Assembly: GCA_964563535.1 (NCBI GenBank)
Contig: CAZLXP010000036.1
Coordinates: forward strand, 1 to 22,661
Reading direction: 5' to 3'
Length of the DNA: 22,661 nt
From: WVWN01 sp964563535
Lineage (GTDB): Bacteria > RBG-13-66-14 > B26-G2 > WVWN01
Below, in pieces: positions 1 through 5,955 of the stretch. The stretch's first letter is position 1. Every line of letters begins with the position of its first letter. Made by a program: the position numbers and the translations under genes. Under the pieces are notes generated by a model, which searched no databases, was not told where the DNA came from, and saw nothing but the letters and a program-made list of their open reading frames with translations.

Positions 1-1
1 G

Positions 2-130
2 GACTCGCACCTGCTGGCCACGCTGCCGGCGGATGGGACGTATCGGCTGTGCCTGTCCGACACGCAAGGCAAAGCCGGGTCTGCGTATGCCTACCGCCTG
101 CGCCTGAGCGAGTCGCGGCCCGACTTCGAG
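2..130 (+). pseudogene. C-terminal fragment of a secreted protein with a PPC-like (pre-peptidase C-terminal) domain
   Basis: Reading from base 2 gives a frame rich in short beta strands (...LLATLPADGTYRLCLSD..., then AYAYRLRLSESRPDFE). This is the typical look of PPC-type domains in secreted proteins, which I associate with planctomycetes and verrucomicrobia. The family-like sequence stops at about base 130; the frame stays open to a stop at 197-199 but then only reads the antisense of the flavin reductase. No other gene in the window resembles it. It is either a genuine gene end truncated by recombination or an assembly chimera. The domain call is from memory of the family pattern; the abrupt end is visible directly. 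Confidence 0.5.
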
Positions 131-369
131 CCGCATATGTTGACCTCGGCCAGTAGGTCCTCGGAGGGGAGGTTGACGCTGAAGGCGCGGTTCTCGTGAA
201 CGCCGCGGCTGGTGTAGCGCTTCTTGTAGAGGCTGAAGAAGACGTGCCGGCCGAAGTCGAAGGGCGAGATGTAGCCGACGACGCAGTAGTTGGGGCGGCC
301 GTCGACCAGCGTGCCTATAAGCGCCACCGGCAGCGGGCTTAGGAGGTTGCCGTCGTATTCTTTTTTCAT
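91..369 (-). CDS. Flavin reductase-like protein, C-terminally truncated
   Basis: The product begins MKKEYDGNLLSPLPVALIGT and continues with GRPNYCVVGYISPFDFGRHVFFSL and ENRAFSVNLPSEDLLAEVNICGSKSGRD. This is the N-terminal half of the flavin reductase-like (FMN-binding split barrel) family, whose members use FMN and NAD(P)H and often act in redox or stress responses. The GSKSGRD motif is normally followed by a further roughly 80-100 residues. Here the reading collapses into SLRRRR and a stop, so the protein is cut at about half length. The start is well supported: a GGGAG ribosome site lies about ten bases upstream of the ATG. The truncation coincides with the junction described for bases 112-130. 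Confidence 0.75.
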   Translation of the reverse strand: MKKEYDGNLLSPLPVALIGTLVDGRPNYCVVGYISPFDFGRHVFFSLYKKRYTSRGVHENRAFSVNLPSEDLLAEVNICGSKSGRDSLRRRR

Positions 370-430
370 AAACTATCTCCCGTTCGTTTTGACCCGATTT
401 ATAACACAACCTCCCACCAGGCGCCACCGT

Positions 431-455
431 GAAAAAGGGCCGCCGAGGGGCGGCC
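431..455 (-). terminator. Rho-independent terminator upstream of the flavin reductase gene
   Basis: The stem GGCCGCC/GGCGGCC (438-444 with 449-455) has a four-base loop. On the minus strand it is followed by CTTTTTC. It would stop leftward transcripts from the 753-1820 region before they enter the flavin reductase gene. Confidence 0.6.
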
Positions 456-608
456 ATACCGGCCTATTCATAGGCCGTTGCGTTACCTGGCGTTGTAGGG
501 GCGCACGGCTGTGCGCCCCCCGGGCCGCGACTTCAAGGTAACCCTCCGCCGGCTGAAGCCGGCGCTTTACGCTTCCGCCACTCAAAAACCGCCCGTTGAA
601 ACGGACGG
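438..608. repeat. Cluster of five consecutive palindromes
   Basis: Five separate inverted repeats follow one another within about 170 bases and no gene is present. They lie at 438-455, 460-476 (GGCCTAT/ATAGGCC), 498-519 (GGGGCGCAC/GTGCGCCCC with loop GGCT), 547-564 (CGCCGGC/GCCGGCG with loop TGAA) and 589-608. The 498-519 and 547-564 units look like short interspersed palindromic repeats that recur in intergenic regions of several candidate phyla. That resemblance is from memory and no second copy is present in this window. Confidence 0.55.
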
Positions 609-625
609 TATCGCGCGTTATTTTT

Positions 626-751
626 TTAAGCGACGCCCCCCACCACCCTCCTCCTCTCGCGGATCCACTTATCAAGGTCGGCGCGGCTCGTGCGCACCCG
701 GCCGCCGAGCTTGTAGGCCGGCAGGCCCAGCTCCCGCGTCCAGCGCCGGGC
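626..751 (-). pseudogene. 3' fragment duplicate of the excisionase-like HTH gene
   Basis: The minus strand reads ARRWTRELGLPAYKLGGRVR, then TSRADLDKWIRERRRVVGGVA and a stop. This is nearly identical to the C-terminal 40 residues of the intact HTH gene at 2425-2622. At the DNA level, bases 639-752 match 2435-2548 with only a handful of differences. Homology ends abruptly at 752, and base 753 is the first base of the neighbouring propeller gene's TAA. The N-terminal half of the HTH domain and any start codon are absent, so this is a broken copy left by duplication or recombination. The differences within it are mostly conservative, so the event is probably fairly recent. Confidence 0.8.
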
Positions 752-752
752 C

Positions 753-1820
753 TTAATCTACCCACAACAAATCGTACGCCAGCGGGTCCGCCCCGGCTTC
801 CGCCGCCGGCAGCTCGAACTCGCCGATGACCGCTCCCCCTAAATCCTGGATTACCAAAGTCGGCGCCCCGCGGCCGGTAGCCAAAGATACTACGGCGCGA
901 CGCGACGGCGAATATCGGATATCAGACGGCTCCGCCCCGAGAACAACCACTTCCCGATAGTCCCCCGCGGGGCCCGGCCCGGCGACGTACACGTGCGAGG
1001 CTACCAGACCGGCCTCGTCGCGGCAATCAGCGACGTAGTATAGGGGCCCGGCCCCGTCGGCAACGCCCTCGTATGCCCCGAACGGACAGGCCGGATTGTC
1101 GACCCGAGGCCGATAACCCAGCGTTATCATTGCGCCAACGTCGGCGTCGAGCCAGCCGAAGGCGAGGCGCTCATCGTAACCCGTTGGGTCCTGAGTATAA
1201 TAGAACGGCGCTTCCCCCTCCGCGTTACGCGCGAGGAAGGCGTGGCACGGCTCCTGGTGGTAGGCCTCTACGTCGCCCGTCGCCGGGTCGTAGCGGAAGA
1301 AGCGCGTCCAATGAAGAAGCCAACGTTCCCCGCCGGCGTCTACCTCGCCCCCTTGGACGCCGAAGTAAAACACGCCGTCGCTCCCGCGCACCATATCGAC
1401 GTATGGCAGCACGTACCACAGGCCGTCGTAGGCTAGAAAAACGCCCGGGCCGTCGTATTGCGTCGGAGCCAGCGTTTCCTCGTGTAAGAGCTCCGGCTCG
1501 GCACCGGCGGCGTAAAGGCGGTAAAATTTCACGGTCTCCTCCTCGTCCCGGCTCGCGGTCGCGGCGACGACGACGTGCTGCCCGGCGGCGTCGAACGCGG
1601 CTTCCCACACGCGGATGTCGTCGAAGGCCGCGAGCGGCGTCGCGTCTCCGCGCGTCAGGTCTACCGCGTATAACGTCGTGCGATGAGCGCCCTCGCCTAA
1701 GTCTTCGTCGTACGATAACAGACACCGCCACGGCGCGCTTACTTCGGCGGTCGCCGCCGACCCTATGAAAACCAACGCCGCCACGACGCTTAATATAACC
1801 GAAGCCGTACCCATCCTCAT
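753..1820 (-). CDS. Secreted beta-propeller-like protein of unknown function
   Basis: A 355-residue product starts MRMGTASVILSVVAALVFIGSAATA, a clear Sec signal peptide, so it is exported. The mature part has repeated strand-turn units (LYAVDLTRGDATPLAAFDD, FFRYDPATGDVEAYHQE, VVVLGAEPSDIRYSPSRRAVVSLA) resembling TolB/WD40-type propeller blades without a recognisable catalytic motif. It has several cysteines in the second half (PCHAF, ACPFG, VADCRDE) that could form disulfides. An AGGAGG site nine bases before the ATG supports the start. It has its own promoter at 1875-1903. It lacks the VKALFR tail seen on two other secreted proteins here. Its stop abuts the HTH gene fragment, so the original downstream sequence has been replaced. 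Confidence 0.7.
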   Translation of the reverse strand: MRMGTASVILSVVAALVFIGSAATAEVSAPWRCLLSYDEDLGEGAHRTTLYAVDLTRGDATPLAAFDDIRVWEAAFDAAGQHVVVAATASRDEEETVKFYRLYAAGAEPELLHEETLAPTQYDGPGVFLAYDGLWYVLPYVDMVRGSDGVFYFGVQGGEVDAGGERWLLHWTRFFRYDPATGDVEAYHQEPCHAFLARNAEGEAPFYYTQDPTGYDERLAFGWLDADVGAMITLGYRPRVDNPACPFGAYEGVADGAGPLYYVADCRDEAGLVASHVYVAGPGPAGDYREVVVLGAEPSDIRYSPSRRAVVSLATGRGAPTLVIQDLGGAVIGEFELPAAEAGADPLAYDLLWVD

Positions 1821-1874
1821 TTCCCAACGCCTCCTCTCAGCCTGACATGTTGACCGGGGCCCTACATTTCGGAC

Positions 1875-1903
1875 ATATTAATACGACCGTCGCCAAGCGT
1901 CAA
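1875..1903 (-). promoter_or_regulatory. Sigma70-like promoter for the 753-1820 gene
   Basis: On the minus strand, TTGACG (1898-1903), a 17-base spacer and TAATAT (1875-1880) lie about 50 bases upstream of the start codon at 1820. Confidence 0.65.
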
Positions 1904-1949
1904 GCGCCAACGGGTAAGTTTGCCGTTAAGGGCGTGACCCGTAAAACAT

Positions 1950-2378
1950 CTACGCGCCGCGAACCTTCGTTACCCACTCTCCCGTTATTTCGTTATAACG
2001 CACGGTGCCTTTGCCCGCCAGCCGGAGTAACGCTTCTTCCACCCATTCTTTCTTTATCTCCCGACCGTCGAGTTTCACCTCCCGTGCGATCTCGTCGACG
2101 GTTGCGCTTTTTGCTCCCCTTAGATATTTCTCCACTTCTTCCATCGCGTGTTTTATGCCCACCGCGTGGACATACTCGGGGTCGGGCGCGTAGACGCCGC
2201 CCTCCCGTACTACCTTGCCGTCCTTTACCAGGTACTCGAGGCACGCGCGAGCCACCTCCTCGGAAACGCCGGTCGCGGAAGCCACCTCGCGCGGCGTGCA
2301 CCCGGCTTGCCGCCGGCCGAAGACCCGCAATACTTCTTGCCATACGTCTTTCAATTCTTTGCTAGAATACTCGCTCAT
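1950..2378 (-). CDS. Small protein with predicted winged-helix domains, possible regulator
   Basis: The 142-residue product starts at MSEYSSKELKDVWQEVLRVF, chosen because AAAGGAG lies about seven bases upstream; a longer reading to 2471 has no ribosome site and starts with low-complexity glycine sequence. Residues about 10-60 (TPREVASATGVSEEVARACLEYLVKDGKVVREGGVY) fit a helix-turn-helix plus beta wing. Residues about 80-135 (SATVDEIAREVKLDGREIKKEWVEEALLRLAGKGTVRYNEITGEWV) look like a second, similar unit. No catalytic motif is seen. It is the last gene of a minus-strand set of small genes (2986 to 1950) and is likely a DNA-binding protein of a mobile-element remnant. I do not recognise the family. 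Confidence 0.65.
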   Translation of the reverse strand: MSEYSSKELKDVWQEVLRVFGRRQAGCTPREVASATGVSEEVARACLEYLVKDGKVVREGGVYAPDPEYVHAVGIKHAMEEVEKYLRGAKSATVDEIAREVKLDGREIKKEWVEEALLRLAGKGTVRYNEITGEWVTKVRGA

Positions 2379-2424
2379 TTCGTTCTCCTTTGACGGTGCG
2401 CCACCAAAAGAATCGGTTACCCTC

Positions 2425-2622
2425 TTAATTACCCCCCACCCCCCTCCTCCTCTCCCGGATCCACTTATCAAGGTCGGCGCGGCTCGTGCGCACCTGGCCG
2501 CCGAGCTTGTAGGCCGGCAGGCTCAGCTCCCGCGTCCAGCGCCGGGCCGTTGACGTCGATACCCCCAGCGCCGCGGCGACGGCCTTCCACCCCACCAGCG
2601 TCTCGTCGCTTTCGCCGTTCAT
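2425..2622 (-). CDS. Excisionase/MerR-like helix-turn-helix DNA-binding protein
   Basis: The 65-residue product reads MNGESDETLVGWKAVAAALG, VSTSTARRWTRELSLPAYKL, then GGQVRTSRADLDKWIRERRR. This is the AlpA/excisionase (HTH_17) layout: a recognition helix around residues 20-32, then a wing with the LPAYKLGGxVRTSRADLDKWI signature. The start at 2622 is preferred because its ATG overlaps the upstream gene's TGA as ATGA, indicating translational coupling; the frame upstream of it is out-of-frame sequence of the membrane gene. Such proteins usually recruit or regulate recombinases, but no integrase is visible here. A broken copy of its 3' end lies at 626-751. Confidence 0.8.
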   Translation of the reverse strand: MNGESDETLVGWKAVAAALGVSTSTARRWTRELSLPAYKLGGQVRTSRADLDKWIRERRRGVGGN

Positions 2623-2903
2623 TCGTCGTCTCCCTTCCGCCGCCGCGTCAGCAGCGCCCACGTCCACCTGAGCGCGCACAGCGCCGCCAGCTCCGCGCCG
2701 GCGATGAACGCCGGCGAGACCAACACCGTCCACGTCTCAGCCCCCGCCAGCCAGAACAACCACAGCACCCACGCCGCGAATAATCCCTGTAGGAAGCCGA
2801 GGGTCAAGGCCGCGGCGACGTGGCCGAAGTGTCGGCCGAAGTCCCGCGCGCCGGCGGCGTACGCTTCCCGGCACTGCATGCGGTGTATGTCGTCGGCGTT
2901 CAT
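2619..2903 (-). CDS. Small membrane protein of unknown function
   Basis: The 94-residue protein starts MNADDIHRMQCREAYAAGAR. Two hydrophobic spans follow, about residues 28-52 (VAAALTLGFLQGLFAAWVLWLFWLA) and 57-82 (TWTVLVSPAFIAGAELAALCALRWTW), and it ends in a charged LLTRRRKGDDE tail. That is a two-span inner-membrane protein. It overlaps its neighbours by ATGA junctions on both sides, so it is translated as part of the small-gene operon. Phage or integrative-element membrane proteins are often of this size, but the family is not recognised. Confidence 0.6.
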   Translation of the reverse strand: MNADDIHRMQCREAYAAGARDFGRHFGHVAAALTLGFLQGLFAAWVLWLFWLAGAETWTVLVSPAFIAGAELAALCALRWTWALLTRRRKGDDE

Positions 2904-2986
2904 AATTCCGCCGCCGCCCGGGCGCCGACTAGCTGCCCCTCGTCGGCCGCCTCGAGCGGGGCGCCGCGGCCTTCGGCCTCAGTCAT
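2900..2986 (-). CDS. Possible 28-residue coupled small protein
   Basis: The minus strand reads MTEAEGRGAAPLEAADEGQL then VGARAAAEL and a stop. The TGA overlaps the membrane gene's ATG as ATGA, exactly like the next junction in the operon, which is the main reason for believing it is translated. The upstream ribosome site is weak (GAGAAA). It could be a leader peptide or a real small acidic protein. Confidence 0.35.
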   Translation of the reverse strand: MTEAEGRGAPLEAADEGQLVGARAAAEL

Positions 2987-3128
2987 AATTTCTCGGGAGT
3001 GGTTTATCGCGCGGGCTACGTTACGCCGCCGGAGGCGCGGCGACGCGCGACGTAACGCGTCGCCTTATAAGTGGGAATCCCGGCCGGGATTCGTTCCCGG
3101 GGCGGGGGGGCCCGGCCTACTTTTTCGG

Positions 3129-3157
3129 TTGACAACGGCGTCGAAGTGGATTATAAA
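3129..3157 (+). promoter_or_regulatory. Sigma70-like promoter upstream of the first DUF3795 gene
   Basis: A consensus TTGACA (3129-3134), 17-base spacer and TATAAA (3152-3157) lie about 150 bases before the start at 3308. The intervening leader is AT-rich (3180-3260) and I see no clear structure in it. The stretch 2987-3128 is GC-rich and holds nothing I can assign. Confidence 0.65.
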
Positions 3158-3307
3158 TATAACGAGAACGGCGGCCGGCTACGGCCTTCTATAACATCGA
3201 AATCGGAAATGTCAATACTCGGGGAGGCATAACAATAAAATAATAAAAAGATATTTCGGACAGGGCTAAAGGCGTTCCGATTGTTCCTTGGTCAGCAAGG
3301 AGGTAGT

Positions 3308-3850
3308 ATGAAAACGCGTTTCGACTCCTACTGCGGCCTTTACTGCGGCGCCTGTCCCATCCTGGCCGCGACCGTGAACGGGGAGGTGGAGGCCAAGGCC
3401 GCGGCGTGGGAGATGGCCGCGGCCGACATCGTCTGCGGCGGCTGTAAGTCGAAGGTGGTCGCCGGGGTCTGCACGGACTGCATCATGCGGCTATGCGCGC
3501 AAGACCGCGGCTTAGACTTCTGCGTGGAGTGCGACGATTACCCCTGCGGCTCGGTCACAGCGTTCCAGCGCGACCGGTTCCCCCATCATACCCTCATCGC
3601 GGCCAACCTGGCGGCGATACGCGACCGCGGCGTCGACGCCTGGCTCGCCGAGCAGAAGAAGCGGTGGAGCTGCCCGGCCTGCGGCACGCCCGCCACCTGG
3701 TATGAGGAGGAGTGCGCGAGTTGCGGCGGCAAGCTCTACGACGCCTGCGCGGAGGAGGACGACTGGGCGGAAGAACCGGCTCGAGCGGCCGAGGGGGAAG
3801 CCGACGCCGCCTACTGGAAGTTGCGCAAGCGACTGCGGCGGTTCCGCTAG
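3308..3850 (+). CDS. DUF3795 family cysteine-rich, probably zinc-binding protein
   Basis: The 180-residue product starts MKTRFDSYCGLYCGACPILA. CGLYCGAC (cysteines 9, 13, 16) is the DUF3795 signature. Further cysteines at 43/46, 55/58, 63, 72/75 and 80 complete the core. A zinc ribbon follows at 122-139 (CPACGTPATWYEEECASCGG), then a lysine/arginine-rich tail. The ATG at 3308 sits five bases after AGGAGG; an in-frame start at 3281 has no site. The family is widespread in anaerobes but has no established function; metal or [Fe-S] binding is inferred from the cysteines. A paralogue lies at 4757 and a relic of a third copy at 3929, so the gene has been duplicated locally. Confidence 0.85.
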   Translation: MKTRFDSYCGLYCGACPILAATVNGEVEAKAAAWEMAAADIVCGGCKSKVVAGVCTDCIMRLCAQDRGLDFCVECDDYPCGSVTAFQRDRFPHHTLIAANLAAIRDRGVDAWLAEQKKRWSCPACGTPATWYEEECASCGGKLYDACAEEDDWAEEPARAAEGEADAAYWKLRKRLRRFR

Positions 3851-3928
3851 TCGCGCCCGGGCGCTCGGGGTAAAGGGCTAAGGGCGGATTTTTCGAACGA
3901 CGAGGTAGGAAGCGTCGTCGCGGCGCCG

Positions 3929-3988
3929 GAAACTAATTTTAATTATGCCGCATACTGCGGCTTGTATTGCGGCGCGTGCGCCCTTTAA
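3929..3988 (+). pseudogene. Relic of a third DUF3795 gene (N-terminal 19 codons)
   Basis: The frame reads ETNFNYAAYCGLYCGACAL then TAA. Bases 3929-3981 align with 4769-4821, the 5' part of the paralogue at 4757, with about eight differences that are mostly synonymous. There is no start codon or ribosome site, and homology ends at about 3981, just before the foreign-looking gene at 4004. It marks a lost DUF3795 copy, perhaps interrupted by insertion of the 4004-4522 segment. Confidence 0.75.
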
Positions 3989-4003
3989 GGAATTGGGTTT
4001 GAT

Positions 4004-4522
4004 ATGATTGATATACGAGAAAGACGACGGGGTTTATTCAGCCGCCTAGATGGATATACTTACGATAAATTGAAAATCTGGGAGGAAGAAATAAGCGAAG
4101 ACCAATATCGTATAATCCCAACTCGGGATTTATCGCATTCGATACCCGGGGGTCTTATAGCTAAGGCCCCCCCTTTCGTTATAGCTATGGCGACCGCCGC
4201 ACCAATTTTGAAAGCATACTGCGTAGATGTACCAAGGTATTGCCAAACCCACCAGGAATTAGAACACGAGGTTTTCATGGCCATTTACGATTTACAGAAC
4301 AGCTCGGTTACCGCCGGGTTCCTACACCACGGTTGTTATCCCGGAAGAAACGAAAGCGTTCCGCCGTACTTAAAAAGCCAAATAGAACTTACGGGAATTC
4401 CGGATTACTTTCCTTATCAATTCCCGCCGCCCCACGATTCCGGACCTAAAGAAGACCTTAGTACCGAAGGGGGTATACGGGTAGGTTATTGGGACGCTTT
4501 CAACCTTGCGATTAAAAAGTAA
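4004..4522 (+). CDS. Hypothetical protein, AT-richer, probably acquired
   Basis: The 172-residue product starts MIDIRERRRGLFSRLDGYTY. It has no signal peptide; a mildly hydrophobic stretch (APPFVIAMATAAPILKAY, about residues 55-72) is too weak for a sure membrane span. The motifs HQELEHEVFMAIYDLQNSSV and GFLHHGCYPG contain histidines and cysteines but no family I recognise. Its codons use far more A/T endings than the flanking DUF3795 genes, and it sits between the DUF3795 relic and the intact paralogue, which suggests horizontal insertion. The ribosome site is weak (AAGGAA, 12 bases upstream). Confidence 0.55.
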   Translation: MIDIRERRRGLFSRLDGYTYDKLKIWEEEISEDQYRIIPTRDLSHSIPGGLIAKAPPFVIAMATAAPILKAYCVDVPRYCQTHQELEHEVFMAIYDLQNSSVTAGFLHHGCYPGRNESVPPYLKSQIELTGIPDYFPYQFPPPHDSGPKEDLSTEGGIRVGYWDAFNLAIKK

Positions 4523-4544
4523 ACCAGCTAATATATAGTATATT

Positions 4545-4685
4545 GTGGTTGCTTTAAAGCCATCGCATACCTCGGTAAGGCACTACTACGAAACGCTCGA
4601 GCGCCTGCGCGACCAGCGCCTCGACAACGAGGGCAACCTTCGCGCCGCGTTCGAGCGCTTGTTGGAGGCCGGGTCGCCCGCGTGA
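4545..4685 (+). pseudogene. Short relic resembling the N-terminus of a restriction-modification enzyme
   Basis: From GTG 4545 the frame reads VVALKPSHTSVRHYYETLER, then LRDQRLDNEGNLRAAFERLLEAGSPA and a stop. The pattern HYYETLERLR...NEGNLRAAFERLLE resembles the N-terminal helices of large restriction helicase/methylase proteins (type ISP/IIG-like). It ends after 46 codons. An overlapping frame (4682-4735) continues for 17 codons (VSVETVRIVEALPKKAW). I read this as a truncated and frameshifted leftover; the family assignment is tentative. No ribosome site is seen. Confidence 0.35.
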
Positions 4686-4756
4686 GCGTCGAGACGGTCC
4701 GCATAGTCGAGGCGCTTCCGAAGAAGGCGTGGTAACCCCCAGAAGGAGGCCGCATA

Positions 4757-5245
4757 ATGGCCGAACCCGAAACTAACGTCGACTACGCCGCATACTGCGG
4801 CCTGTATTGCGGCGCGTGCGCGGCGTTGGTCGCGACCGAGCGCGGCGCCGTGGAGAAGCTCCTCGAGCACGAGGAGCCGGGGTATACCGTCGACGACCTC
4901 ACGTGCCGCGGCTGCCGGACCGACGTCACGGCCTGCTTCTGCACCGACTGCGAGATGCGGCGCTGCGCCCGCGAGAAAGGCGTCGCGTTCTGTTGCGAGT
5001 GCGACGCCTACCCGTGCGCGCCCCTGAAAAACTTCCAAGCGGACAAGTACCCGCATCACTCGGTCGTCTTGAAAAACCTGGAGGCGGTCCGGGAGGGCGG
5101 CCCCGCGGCGTGGCTCGCGGCCCAGCTCGAGCGGTGGCGGTGCCCGGCGTGCGGCGCCCGCTTCACCTGGTACGACGAGAATTGCGAGTCGTGCGGCGCG
5201 GCCCTCTACGACTGCCGCGCGGAGGAGCGGGATTTAAAGGGCTAG
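4757..5245 (+). CDS. DUF3795 family cysteine-rich, probably zinc-binding protein (second copy)
   Basis: The 162-residue product starts MAEPETNVDYAAYCGLYCGA. The CGLYCGAC signature is at residues 14-21, followed by paired cysteines (CRGC, CTDC, CCEC, YPC) and a C-terminal ribbon CPACGARFTWYDENCESCGA. Its domain order is the same as the protein at 3308, but it lacks the 25-residue basic tail. GGAGG seven bases upstream fixes the start. Molecular role unknown; possibly metal or cluster binding. It lies just upstream of grpB with a short gap and may share its transcript. Confidence 0.85.
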   Translation: MAEPETNVDYAAYCGLYCGACAALVATERGAVEKLLEHEEPGYTVDDLTCRGCRTDVTACFCTDCEMRRCAREKGVAFCCECDAYPCAPLKNFQADKYPHHSVVLKNLEAVREGGPAAWLAAQLERWRCPACGARFTWYDENCESCGAALYDCRAEERDLKG

Positions 5246-5253
5246 GAGGATAG

Positions 5254-5304
5254 ATGTTCGTAAAAGCCCTCGATCCGGCGCCCGGGCCGCCGGCCTTTGC
5301 GTAG
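5254..5304 (+). CDS. Possible 16-codon leader peptide or gene remnant
   Basis: A strong AGGAGG lies four bases before the ATG. The frame MFVKALDPAPGPPAFA then stops. It is located between the DUF3795 gene and grpB. The ribosome site is better than grpB's own, so it may be a coupled leader or the remains of a deleted gene. Confidence 0.25.
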   Translation: MFVKALDPAPGPPAFA

Positions 5305-5323
5305 GCCGAGGAGCGATAGCCAA

Positions 5324-5851
5324 GTGAACGGTTCCGTCGTCATCGTCGCATACGACCCGCTGTGGCCGAGCCGGTACGAGGAGGAGAGCGCCCGGGTGCG
5401 GGAGGCCGCGGCCGGCCTCATCCTCGCGCTCGAGCACATCGGTAGTACCGCGGTCCCGGGCCTGGCCGCCAAGCCGATCTTGGACATCATGGCCGGCGTC
5501 GCCGACGCCGACGCCGCGGAGGCCTGCCTCGCGCCCCTCGCCGCCGTGGGCTACACGGACGTAACGCGACAGCCGCCGGAGGAAGTGGACTGGTTCTTCT
5601 GCTTGGGTAATCATCCGCTCGAGGGCCGGGGATGCCACGTTCACTTGATGCGGTACCCGAGCGCGTTCTTCGACCGCCACATACTTTTCCGCGATTACCT
5701 GCGAAGCCACGCCGCCGTCGCCCGCGCGTACGAGCGGCTCAAGCGCGAGTTGGCGGTGCGCTTCCGCGACGACCGCCCGGCTTACACCGAGGGCAAGGAC
5801 GACTTCATCGCGAACGCGCTCCGGGAAGCGCGCGCGGAAAACGAGGGGTGA
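5324..5851 (+). CDS. GrpB family (UPF0157) nucleotidyltransferase-fold protein
   Basis: The product of about 175 residues starts at GTG 5324 (VNGSVVIVAYDPLWPSRYEE). GGAG lies ten bases upstream; an alternative TTG at 5297 would overlap the ribosome site and add a poorly conserved extension. HIGSTAVPGL at 38-47 and KPILDI at 50-55 form the hallmark GrpB motif. The later WFFCLGNH, CHVHLMRYPS and FRDYLRSH segments also fit the family. GrpB proteins share the nucleotidyltransferase fold, but their substrate is not established. Length is normal for the family. The stop overlaps the ribosome site of the next signal-peptide relic. Confidence 0.9.
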   Translation: MNGSVVIVAYDPLWPSRYEEESARVREAAAGLILALEHIGSTAVPGLAAKPILDIMAGVADADAAEACLAPLAAVGYTDVTRQPPEEVDWFFCLGNHPLEGRGCHVHLMRYPSAFFDRHILFRDYLRSHAAVARAYERLKRELAVRFRDDRPAYTEGKDDFIANALREARAENEG

Positions 5852-5858
5852 GGAGGCC

Positions 5859-5945
5859 GTGAAGCTAGGGGTCTTTGGGGCGATAATTGCGCTCGCGGCG
5901 CTGGGGGCGGCGGCCTAGGCTGCGTGAAGGCGCTGTTTAGGTCGG
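5859..5945 (+). pseudogene. Deletion scar of a secreted-protein gene: signal peptide directly joined to a VKALFR tail
   Basis: After GAGGAGG, GTG 5859 opens MKLGVFGAIIALAALGAAA, a textbook signal peptide, which stops at 5916-5918. Shifted by one base, bases 5921-5941 read CVKALFR, the same C-terminal tag as the intact secreted proteins ending at 6462 and 19825. The middle of the gene is gone and the two ends are fused out of frame. Both ends are readable, so the deletion is probably recent. It could also be expressed as a 19-residue peptide. Confidence 0.6.
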
Positions 5946-5955
5946 AGGACCGATA

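Noticed and set aside
438..608. CRISPR array
   Set aside because: The palindromes differ from one another and are not regularly spaced direct repeats; no cas genes are present.
3150..3155. TATAAT on the minus strand as a promoter for the small-gene operon
   Set aside because: There is no matching -35 at a suitable distance; the same bases serve a better promoter on the plus strand.
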